From: Dimorphilus gyrociliatus
Lineage: Eukaryota > Annelida > Polychaeta > Dinophilidae
DNA length: 25,662 nt
Assembly (NCBI GenBank): GCA_904063045.1
Contig: CAJFCJ010000161.1
Location: 43,067 to 68,728 of the forward strand
Direction: 5' to 3'
This document shows positions 10,401 to 19,400 of the stretch, piece by piece. Each line of letters begins with the position of its first letter. The first letter of the stretch is position 1. The position numbers and the translations under genes are program-made. The notes under the pieces were generated by a model. It had not been told where the DNA came from, did no database searches, and saw nothing but the letters and a program-made list of their open reading frames with translations.

Positions 10401-13400
10401 TGAAGGTTCAGGTCCACTTTTTGACTATTTTAATGAAATTGTTGATAAATTTGCTTTTGAGGAAGTTGATTGTTATGCAAAAGTTATAAATACCATTTTT
10501 TGTACTTTACCAAAAGGTTTACGATGTGAGTTAAACTTACAATGTCAGACTCTCTTTGTTTCTGTTTAGACACTTATACTTTTGTTGGAAATCATTGGGA
10601 TTCCCATCTTATTTCCATGGAAACAATCGTTTGCCCACCATCATCATTTTTATGTAATATATCAAACATATGTATAAATCTGGCAGATGTTTGTGATGGT
10701 AATTCTGACTGTTCATACTCTGAAGATGAGGAAAATTGTGACAAACTTTTATACCAATGTGGAAATGGTCAAGAAATAGGTTTCCAACGTGTTTGCGATT
10801 ATAATATCGACTGTAAAAATGAAGCTGATGAACATATGTGTGGTTTGTTACAATAATTTAATGGAAAATGGTAGGGTGGGACGAGGAAAGATGAGGGTAT
10901 TGAGGGTCATATTCTTTCCTGAATAAGTCCAACCTAACCCTAACCCTAGTTACTCCATTACTTATATTTTTTTTATTAACGAATGTTTTTTCCATTTCAA
11001 ATTTAAATTAGTAAGAAAGAAGTGTCCTGAAATCAGGTCAGTTTGTCAATATTTTTGTAACTAATCCTAATTATATCTTTGATCATAGTTGCCAGAATAG
11101 TATGGAATGTATATTAAGGGCAAATGAATGTGATAACGAATTGAATTGCTTTGATGGTTCAGACGAGCAATTTTGTTCAAAATTTTACGGTAAATGTTTG
11201 TTTGTTTTTTTTGTTTGTTTTTTTGACAAGACGAAATATATTTAGATTGTAGTGAAATTTCAAGATTTATCTGTGACGGAGAATGTAAAAGTTTATCGCA
11301 TAAATGCGATTTTCAATTGAATTGCAAAGATTTTTCTGATGAGAGTTTAAATTGCGCAATTCAAAATGTGACTTTTGATTATAAATTCTGTGTTGAAAAT
11401 TTCCAAAATTTTTCAAATGATTGTAATTTGGAATATAATTCTTTAGGAGAATTAAAATCTAAATTGTATTATCCATTCAATAAGTTTTTGAATTGTTCAA
11501 AGGAAACTGGAGGATGCAGAGTTGGATATTATCAGTGTAGAAGAACATATTATTGCATATCTATCGAACAAGTTTGTGATAATATTCCGCACTGTCCTTT
11601 AGATGATGATGAATACGATTGTGGTTTGTAAACAATTTGAAAGTTTGTCCAGTTTCTTTTACCCTATTCACCTTTCTAGACAACTTTTATCCAAAGGGTT
11701 TCTTTAAATGTAAAAATGAAAATTACTTTATCACTCTTACAAAAGTTTGCAATGGAATTATGAACTGCTTGAAAGGAAATGATGAACTATTTTGTCAAGA
11801 GCCTTTAGCTTGTTGGGAAAAGTGCATTTGTACACCTCTATATACAATGAATTGTTCAGGAATATCAGTAGAGAGCAATGGTACAGAATACACTCTAAGA
11901 GGACATAAGAGATTGCTGATAACAGCTTCTGAAATTACTGGAATATTTTTTAAAGGAGTTTTAACACTGACAGTCTTGGAAATATATAATACTCAACTAA
12001 CTATCTTCCCAAAAGTTTCCATATTTCCCAATTTGTTCTATTTGAATTTAAGGAATAATCAATTAAGAGAGATCAACATTGACAATAGAAACACTTTATA
12101 TAAATTGAAATATCTCTCTTTGGCCAATAATCCAATAAGAATATCTAAAATTTTTGTGTTCAATCATTTAAAGAATTTAAGGTATTTGGATTTGTCAAAA
12201 ACCCAGATTTTTCACTTGAAATCTTCCTTCTTCTACCAATTGAATTCTCTTATTGTTTTAAAAATGGCGGATAACCATATTAAATCAATAAATAGTAGTA
12301 TTTTTATAGAAATGTTTAGTTTGATTGAAATTCATTGGAATCGATCTGAAATTTCACCAAAAATCATAGGAACAGATTTGGGTAAAATGTTGAAAACAGT
12401 TGTAAGAATCTATAGTGAAGTATTCAAATTGTGCTGTTTAACAAAAATATATGCTCCAAATTTGACATATTGCACACCAAAGAAATCTGATATTCATTCT
12501 TGCAATGATTTAATTCCATTAACTATTTTCAAATCATTGGTTTGGATTATTGGAATATTAAGTTCAATTGGAAATTGTTTTGCCTTGTTTGTTCATTTAA
12601 AGGGAAAGAGTAAAACTAGTCAAATTTTTTACATTCTCCTCACAATAGGAGATTTATTTACTGGCATCTATTTTCTAATAATTGGAATAGTTGACAGAGC
12701 TTTTAAGGGAAACTATGTTGAAAATGATTTTTCTTGGAGAAGCAGTATTTTTTGCAGTTTTTTAGGTTGTTTTTTAAGCTTTGCTACTCTGCTCTCAATA
12801 TTTAGCCTACTTTTGATTACAATTGAAAGATTCTCAAAGATCACCAAACCATTTAATGCAAGATTTACAAAGAGGAAGAAAATCATCTATAGTATATTAA
12901 TATTGATAGTCTCACTTAAAATACCAACTCTTCCTTTCTTTTTCTACCAAGTATGAATTGTTTTTTTCTTATTTGCCGCAATAAATGATTCAATAGGAGT
13001 GTAAAGATACAGTATCCAACTATTTTAGGGATTTTATTCAAGTTCCTCTATGTGCTATTTACTTCATATCAGAACAAAAAAGACTGAGGGATGGCTATAT
13101 TCACTCTTAGTTTATGGAATTTTGATGATAACAATATCATTGTTTGTAATTCTCTTCTATATTAATATGATTGTGTTTATAATCAGATCTAAAAATATTA
13201 CCACCAAGAAGAATTTTGCTAGAAGGTTGAAGAAGATAAGACAAACTTCTTTTGCAATAATTGTTACTAATCTAAGTTGTTGGTTGCCTATATCAGTGTT
13301 GGGTTAGTTTTGTTAGTGTATTGTGATTTTTCTCTCTTTCTAGTGTTGCAGGAGATTCTGTTATCAGTTTGCTACCCTAACTGCTAGATACCAAAATCTC

Positions 13401-15668
13401 TTCCCTCACTTCCTTCTCTTCCTCCTCCTCCTCCTCACTTAACAAAATATACTTTACTTCCATTCCTTATCTTCTAGGTGTATTATCAAATATTATTGAA
13501 GTTAAAATGAGTGATGATATCTACACTATATTTATAGTTAGCATTTTACCTGTGAACTCTGTTGTCAATCCATTTATTTACAGTCTGGCTAATGCAAAGG
13601 AAATTTTGGAAAAAAGAAAAACTGTCTTTAAGCAAATGTAATAGAGGAGCAGTATTCTATTTTCTTGATATCTTTCAAATTATTCTAACCTTTACATTCA
13701 AGGAAAATCCAAGCTGAAAGAGACTTGATGGAGAAATTTTTATATGGTAATCAATACTTTTTTTTAGAATGGAAATTTTTCCTTTCTCATAAAAAGTCGC
13801 CATTTTCTTTTTTTGAGTTGTTTCTTACATCTACAGTATAGGCAAAAAAGTCCCCAGTCACCTTGTAAAATTTTTAGTTTAGATATTATGCTATACAGAA
13901 TAACTACTTTTAATTGGTAATAGTAATTATTCATATGTAGAAACTAATATCCTTTATGAAAAATTATTAAAAAATTGTTTTTCTTTTATAAAATCCAGTT
14001 TTAGTAATTATACCTCGAAAAAAGGAGTTAGTTAAAAATGAGTCACTATCTCTTTAATTAAATATTTTATGTTAAATCTACCTTAGGACACTGTTTTACA
14101 ATTTATATACATGAATTATTATAATATTTTATGAAAATATAATAATAATACTTTTGAACCTTTTTAATACTTGGTATGACTACCCTTATTAAAAAGACAC
14201 AGCTGTAGCCTCTTTTTAAATCTATTAAACAATTTTTCAACATATTCAGTTGGAATATTGTCAAATTCTTGCTGTGTTACTCTCCATAGATCATCTACAT
14301 TTGTGCACATATGTGTACCAACCCTTCCTTTTAGGTGTGACCATAAATTTATCCTTGTCTCATCTGAAACACAATTGTTTTAATTTGCTCTGTGCTCCAA
14401 GACAGGAGTCTTCTACAAAACATTCTCCTATTTGACAAGTGTCTTTTTTTTAATAGGGTCTTTTTTGCTGCAACATAGCCTCTCAAGTTATGTTTCCTTA
14501 AAACATTCTTATACATTGATAAGGATATGACTGATGCTAGTTTAGAGGCTGACAAAATTTGAGTTGCTCCCCAAAAAGGATTTCTGCTTGATATAAGGCA
14601 TAATATTCTCTCATCTCACTCACTTAATTTGACTGGTCTGCCACATCTGGGTAAATCTTCAATTGTATGATGCAATTGAAACTTTTTCCAGATAATTTGG
14701 GCACTGAACCTCAAAATTTTAAACATTTTGGCAATTTTATTTAATGATAGCCCTTGGTGTTTTTCAGTAATCAAACAATGAATTCCTTTATCAATGACCA
14801 TCATTTTTTTGAATAACCAAAGATACAATTATAATAAGATAATTTTCTATTTGATTTATGCAGCTTAACCCCCATAGTTTTTGATTAAACAGATAGTGAC
14901 TCATATTTAACTACTAATTTTTCATAAAGGATATTAGTTTCTACATATGAATAATTATTATTACCAATTAAAAGTAGTTATTCAGTATATCTTAATATCT
15001 AATCTAAAAATTTTACCAGGTGGCTGGGGACTTTTTGCCTATACTGTATATGTTACAATATTCCTTAAATCAGTTAATAGTGTAGCTCCTTTTATATGAC
15101 CGCCGAACAACATACAATTTTTCGATTGCTGATTTTTTTTGACAGCTAGAGTTGCCTTTGTTTTTCTGTCCCATATAGGTTGCAATGTCTACATAAATCC
15201 GAATGCTTATAGTTTACACTGCATAAAATGTACTAAGCAAATAGTGTATGAAAATCTGCAAACAAACAAAGAGTTCTTTATGAACTGCTCATTTTTGCGT
15301 TGTATTCAAAATATATCTCAAGCATTGGCTTTCTGCCATAAACATTCTGTATCTTTTAATGGAGCCATACATCAAAATCAGATTTATGTTAAAACGCGAA
15401 CAGTTAGTATATTTTTATTTTTCAATCCGATGGAAAACGTTAAACAACTTAACAACCTTTTTAAAAAAATGGGGACGTTTTCCACCAATTGCATGATGAG
15501 ACAAAGAAATAATGCTATCTCTATATGTAGAGAGGAGACAAGAAATTGGTCACCTATGCTTTAAAATTAAACTCATCAGAATTGAGAAATGTTTTGAGCA
15601 TGAGAAAAGATATAGAAGCCTTTGGATTGATAGTAAAAAACTTCTTGGTTCAAAAGGCAACCAAATAA
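7492..15668 (+). CDS. Copy 2: SRCR/CTLD/LDLa/LRR 7TM receptor with kinase-like tail
   Basis: Inferred exons: 7492-7816, 8017-8062, 8148-8218, 8286-8684, 8748-8851, 8913-9087, 9157-9497, 9672-9732, 9763-9993, 10310-10525, 10570-10842, 11012-11036, 11089-11189, 11246-11623, 11680-12950, 13029-13302, 13478-13637, 13703-13746, 15179-15402, 15531-15668. They sum to 4857 nt (1618 codons plus stop) without an internal stop. Order: signal peptide 1-25, SRCR-like half to 108, novel module to about 373, SRCR-like to 507, CTLD 508-656, six LDLa to about 960, LRRNT and LRR to about 1190, 7TM to about 1480, kinase-like tail to 1618. It is the best preserved copy in its 7TM and probably a plasma-membrane GPCR. 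A Tc1 element sits in the intron at 13747-15178. The exon 9/10 junction uses the second of two tandem AGs (10308-10309). AATAAA signals follow at 15746 and 15768. Confidence 0.8.
7839..7955. repeat. Short inverted-repeat element in copy 2 intron 1, telomere-like core
   Basis: Left arm 7839-7852 (GTTGAATAACGCCC) and right arm 7942-7955 (GGGCGTTCGTCAAC) are imperfect inverted repeats. A second pair, GTTTTTGGTT at 7853-7862 and AACCAAAAAAC near 7923-7933, extends the stem. The core has GGGTTAGGGTAAAAACC. At 117 bp it is similar in size and core to 6165-6276. Confidence 0.5.
8017..9732 (+). other. Copy 2 novel Cys module and SRCR-like domain
   Basis: Exons 8017-9087 encode a region of about 265 residues that I do not recognise. 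Paralogue-conserved points are FCIKCFKTDVF, KTYGIIPLLF, FCLQQ and a late Cys series (DCEDQ, QCHN, KCSL, LECI). Exons 9157-9732 are SRCR-like (GTWFQIC, then FICQKLGFLSG, then NYC and LCHTTC). An 8-residue overlap of frames at exons 3/4 is resolved by a GTTTGT donor at 8219, used at the equivalent site in copy 1. Confidence 0.5.
9733..9762 (+). other. Candidate 30-nt intron made of AAAC repeats
   Basis: GTAAAC, four more AAAC-type units and AGTTTTAG make a GT...AG unit of 30 nt. It lies exactly where copies 1 and 3 have an intron before the CTLD, and in the same phase (1). Because 30 is a multiple of three, reading through would also keep the frame (GKQTNKQTVL), so sequence alone cannot decide. 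Confidence 0.4.
9763..10525 (+). other. Copy 2 C-type-lectin-like domain
   Basis: Exons 9763-9993 and 10310-10525. Seen: DCPHKTAYNFDNKCYYFF (CTLD first Cys and WxFx-like strand), AEAKQYCLKRNMTLVDI (alpha-2 Cys and following strand) and the closing Cys pair in VDCYAKVINTIFC. No EPN/QPD or WND motif is present. It is the clearest CTLD of the three copies. The 316-bp intron 9994-10309 holds a (CT)n run at about 10258-10279 and otherwise nothing seen. Confidence 0.7.
10570..11815 (+). other. Copy 2 LDLa repeat array (six repeats)
   Basis: Repeats end in SEDEENC and EADEHMC (exon 10570-10842), GSDEQFC (11012-11036 plus 11089-11189), SDESLNC and DDDEYDC with a spacer between (11246-11623), and GNDELFC (start of 11680-12950). 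LDLa-coding exons are mostly phase 1-1, as usual for shuffled modules. One repeat is split by a 25-nt micro-exon. Confidence 0.85.
10881..10950. repeat. Weak hairpin and AACCCT repeats in a copy 2 intron
   Basis: GAGGAAAGATGA (10884-10895) is roughly the inverse of TCATATTCTTTCCTGA (10908-10923), followed by AACCTAACCCTAACCCTAG at 10931-10949. It is intronic and not at a chromosome end, an interstitial telomere-like string similar to those at 6204 and 7890. Confidence 0.35.
11680..13637 (+). other. Copy 2 LRR and seven-transmembrane region, canonical motifs kept
   Basis: LRRNT (CWEKCICTPLYTMNC), five to six LRRs (for example LFYLNLRNNQLREI, LRYLDLSKTQIFHL) and the hinge LCCL. TM1 has IGNCFALF (N1.50). 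TM2 has TIGDLFTG (D2.50). TM3 begins with IFC and ends ITIERF (DRY equivalent). ECL2 has the Cys in SSSMCYLL, as in LGR/relaxin receptors. TM6 has CWLP and TM7 NPFIY. Exons 11680-12950, 13029-13302 and 13478-13637. These residues are what a G-protein-coupling class A receptor needs. Confidence 0.85.
13834..14059 (+). repeat. Left terminal inverted repeat of the Tc1 element
   Basis: It matches the inverse of 14882-15046 with scattered substitutions, plus about 55 extra bases at roughly 13970-14025 absent from the right arm. Shared end motif: GAGTCACTATCT near 14040. Confidence 0.85.
14164..14804 (-). pseudogene. Tc1 transposase remnant lacking its catalytic core
   Basis: Read from 14804 down: the HTH DNA-binding region (LSLNKIAKMFKILRFSAQII) and the Tc1 hallmark GRPVKLSE; an in-frame TGA where the family has Arg after LSE; a second HTH part (LRKHNLRGYVAAKKTLL); then SDETRINLW and the C-terminal end FNKGSHTKY. 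The first catalytic Asp (SDE) is present. It is joined almost directly to the NLWxxLKxRV segment that normally follows the third catalytic residue, so the second and third acidic residues and about 100 codons are deleted. A frameshift precedes SDE. It is non-autonomous. Confidence 0.85.
14882..15046 (-). repeat. Right terminal inverted repeat of the Tc1 element
   Basis: The inverse complement of the left arm from the tip CAGTATAGGC inward to AGATAGTGACTC. A few substitutions relative to the left arm suggest an old insertion. Confidence 0.85.
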
Positions 15669-15922
15669 ATAAGCTGATGGACAGATTGAAAAATTTTGTA
15701 TATCATGCTATTTTTAGTCCACATTTCATAACACATCAATCAATTAATAAAATACTCAAAATTTATTAATAAATGTATGTTTAAATACAAAACAATTATT
15801 TTGCAAAGCTGGAAAACTTACAAAGAAAATTTTCTAAGAAGTCCCCACCCATCAAAAGTTTATCTTCAATTTTTTTTCCAATCTGTCGTTATCTTTTGCC
15901 TTTTTCATGCCAAGTCCTTTTT
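15669..15922. terminator. Convergent 3' ends of copies 2 and 3
   Basis: 254 bp lie between the stop codons of copy 2 (plus, 15668) and copy 3 (minus, 15923). AATAAA occurs on plus at 15746-15751 and 15768-15773, and on minus at 15767-15762 (TTTATT on plus), so the cleavage signals of the two genes interleave. No other feature was seen. Confidence 0.5.
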
Positions 15923-16421
15923 CTAGAGATAATCAATCCCTTCATATTTTCTTTGTAACACTTTTCTGAGTAAACAACCAAAATTCCACATGTTTTCTTT
16001 ATCTTCATTCCTCTTGCTTATCTTTCCAAATTGAAAATTTTTTGAATATTTCTGCATTTTAAGGGAAAATTTTGAGTAATGTGGTATTTTTCACTTTTCT
16101 GAATGGATTCAGTTGACCTGTAACCCCAACATTTTTTTAATTTACTTACAAAACAATCATCAGCTGAATTTAATAGGAAAATATCCATTTTGTGAAGGTT
16201 GTTCAAAAACTTACACACCATTCTATACAAAAGAAATATTTGCCTAATATTATAAACTTTTTCATTACTTTTCACAAAATTCTCCTTTTGAAAATTCATA
16301 ATTTTCCATACACCTTTTGTATGATATAAAGATTTATTTATGAATTTATTAGCTGCTTTGTATTTCGAAGAATTTACCTGGGAAAATTTTTTCTCTATAC
16401 AATTTAATTTCCATATGTTTT
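15923..16421 (-). other. Copy 3 kinase-homology tail
   Basis: Exons 16421-16378 (44 nt, as in copies 1 and 2), 16313-16150 and 16051-15923. Seen: an alpha-E-like IFLLYRMVCKFLNNLHKM, then DIFLLNSADDCF at the catalytic-loop position, and ENMWNFGCLLRKVL as the subdomain IX-like helix. This is the most degenerate tail, with no catalytic residues, but it is open and phase-matched. Confidence 0.45.
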
Positions 16422-19400
16422 CTGGAAAGATAAAGACAGTTTAAAGATTGTTTAGACAGCTCCTATCACTGAGCTGTCCACAAAAATCATAACCTGTTCT
16501 TGTTCCTAAATTTCAATAGTTGGTTGATATGATAACAAAATGGTATCCGAAGTGACACAATATTGTATAATACCAAAACTATAAATAATTTTGTCTGTGA
16601 ATTGAATGGTATGCTATAGGATAAGATAAAAATGACCCAAAAACACATTCTAGCTGTATTTATTAAAAGGGTTTCAAGAAAGTTTGCAATTTTGAAAATA
16701 AAGTAAAAATATCCGGTAAAGATTAAAGACAGTAGAGATAAAAGAGGAATAAAATAATGAAATAATATGTAGCTTCCAGTCTTAATTTCATAGTTCAACA
16801 GAGAGTTTAATAATGGATGACAAAATTTACCATTTGATTGAAAAGACTGAAAAAAAAATTTAGGGTTGTCTACTCATAAATAGATTTATAATTGAGTGTT
16901 TTTTGGGTGATATTGTTGAAAATACTTCAAATTTTTAATATTAATTTTCCCCAATTTCCAACCCAAAAGTTTTCTTCAAACTAAGCAATTTTCAACATCC
17001 AATCATTGGTTAGTTGACTTACTTTTAAAAAATTTAGAATGAGCAGACAAATAATTACTAACAAAACTTGAGGAATTCTGAATTGAATGAGTTTAACTAA
17101 ATAGTAATACATTTTAAAAAATTTATTAGTTTCTTTAAGAAAACTATGTAATTTTTCCTCCCCAAACATTTTTAATAGGGTAAAAAATTGATGGAATGAA
17201 GAAAATAGTATAAATGCAGACATAATTAGAGTTAAAAATAAACAATTAAAACTTGATAACCAACTTGAATATGTTTGTAGAAAATCATCTTTTGTTATAA
17301 AATTGACAAGAATTATATTGAAATTGTAAAATATAAAAATAAAATCATTCAATGGATTTGAAATTAGTCTGTAAATTTTATTGTCAAGGTCACATTTGAA
17401 AATTGCAAAACCCTCAATAAAAAGCATAATTAATGATAAAATTGAAATTGAAATCATTGCTATAATCAATAATTTAGAGCTAATTAGACTTGAACAATCA
17501 AGAGTTTTATCAATTTGCCAATGGCATTTAGAATTTAAATTATCCAGTGCAAATGAAAAGAAACAACAGTAGTAATACTCATCTACTACAATTTTTCTGA
17601 GATATGGAAAATTTTCTAATTGATACTTTTCAAAAATAACCAATGTTTCAAATGTATTTCTAAAATTTAAATATTCCAATAAATTTAAATTTTTGAAAAT
17701 ATTTAAAAGATTTGAAGAAGTAGAAGATTTCTGTTGAATTTTATTATTTGTTATGTTTAAAAACCATAATTTATTCAAATTTTCAAAATTGAAATTCCAT
17801 AAATGAGTTAAATGATTATTGGACAAATCTAAAAAGTTTAATTCAGTGCATGTTTTACAAAATCCTCTTCCAAATTCTTGAATATTTGAATGAGTTATTG
17901 ATAATCTTTGAATTTTGCTTTTAATTGATATATTCAATAAAGAACTTTCTTCAAAATAGATGTTCTCCATAATTAGAATCTTTAAATTTAGAAAATTTTC
18001 AACAAATTTAAAATTGTACGAAGACAAAAATAAAGATTTTTTGATTGAAATTAAAGTGGCCTTGTAATTTAAACTTTTTAAATTTTTTCCAATATTTAAT
18101 ATATTTAATAGAAATATTGATTTATAAACTTTGAAATCATTCCAAATGGATTTCAATTCACCAATGTTTTCACATGTTAAACTAAAAATATTGAGGCATG
18201 TGCAATTTGTTGGGCATTTTTTAAATGGGTTTTCCTCTCTTCTATATTTACAGAATAATTCATCACAACCACTCGGACAATCAAAAATTCCATTACATAC
18301 GTCCAATTGCTTAATAAATCTGTTTGTTAAACAGCATCTGAAGTATCCTCTAGGACGAAATGTCTCTAAAAGAGGCAACAAAATAAGTCTAATAGAACTG
18401 AATATGTATAATTTCAAACCACAATTAGCTTCATCCTCGCCTTCGGGACAATGAGAAATTCCATCACATATAAATTTCACATCAATACAATAAATGCTAC
18501 GAGAGCATTTAAATTGTCCAACACCACTGCAAGACTTTTCTTCAGAGCAATCCCTAAACTTTGTAAATCTCTTTAAAGGTTTTTCTTTTAATTGTCCAAA
18601 ATCGTTGTACTCAATAGAACAACTGAGAAAAGTAAGAAATCATTTTTGTTTAAGATATTCTCTAGACAAAACCTACCCTTTCAATGTATATATGATTTTA
18701 TCATCATCATCATTATCATTTTGCTTCAAAGCTCCAATTTCTATAGATAACATTTAGTTTCAGTAAGTTTTGGTAAATTTTGCTTTAAAACATAAAAAAA
18801 ACCTGTAACTGTTGAAAAAAATGAAATAAAATGATTTACAAAACAGTAAAAATGACTTACAATCCTGATTCAATTTATCGCTATAGTCGTGACAGTGGCG
18901 AATTTGATCCGTCTCTTGACCCTTCTTTATACATTGCCCATTGTTACAAGATCTGAAGAAATTCAAGAAAAATTCAAAAAGTATTGCAAGAGTTTCAACT
19001 ATGGAACTTTACATTTCATCTTTTAAACATTTTTCAAAGTCTTGTAACAGAAAAAAAAGTATTAAAAACCCAAATGATGAGAATGATGATGATGATGATA
19101 AAAAAAACAGTAACTTACAGCAATATTCTTCATCCATTTTGTTTGTACAATCATTAATAAAATCGCAAACAAGATTCGAATTGATTGTTTCAGTTCGATT
19201 ACAAAAGAATAATTGAAAATGACAAAATTTCTCATCTGAACCATCAATGCAATTTTTGTCGCCATTACAAACATTTCTCTTGTGAATACAAATATTTTCT
19301 TGAGAGCAATAAAATCCGTTTGGTTTGCAGTTTATAATTTTATTTACAAAGATTGTTGTAACGGGATTTACAGGGAAGGGCGCTAAAAGATTAAGGAAGT

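Larger units (their letters stand above)
13834..15046 (-). mobile_element. Tc1/mariner-type DNA transposon, internally deleted
   Basis: A 1213-bp element begins and ends with CAGTATAGGC (and inverse) and is flanked by TA on both sides (13832-13833 and 15047-15048), the Tc1/mariner target duplication. The terminal inverted repeats are long, about 165 bp on the right and about 225 bp on the left. Inside is a broken transposase on the minus strand. It lies in the intron between exons 18 and 19 of copy 2, antisense to it, so it need not disrupt the protein. Confidence 0.9.
13703..15668 (+). other. Copy 2 kinase-homology tail, split by the Tc1-bearing intron
   Basis: Exons 13703-13746 (44 nt), 15179-15402 and 15531-15668. 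After TM7 come a hinge-like QIVYENLQ, an alpha-E-like CIQNISQALAFCHKH, then VSFNGAIHQNQIYV in place of HRDLKPxNILV, and MRKDIEAFGLIVKNFL like the subdomain IX helix. The frame joins at each junction only if the Tc1 element is spliced out. Copy 1 and copy 3 share the domain and phases, so it predates the duplications. Confidence 0.5.

Noticed and set aside
10931-10949. Telomere
   Set aside because: Only three units, intronic, with genes on both sides.
13638-13841. Copy 2 ending at TAA 13638-13640, or at a TAG inside the left Tc1 repeat
   Set aside because: Splicing 13637 to 13703 and 13746 to 15179 keeps the frame and recovers the tail seen in copies 1 and 3. A truncated isoform remains possible.
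15139-15769. Separate small genes right of the Tc1 element
   Set aside because: The first frame is homologous to the copy 1 and copy 3 tail exons, and the second is an off-frame reading of the last exon.
18131-18757. Plus-strand open stretches antisense to copy 3
   Set aside because: They overlap LDLa/LRRNT exons on minus that have clear cysteine patterns; no own features.
19062-19274. Minus-strand frame with a His-rich end
   Set aside because: Produced by an ATG/ATC-type microsatellite in an intron plus an off-frame reading of an LDLa exon.
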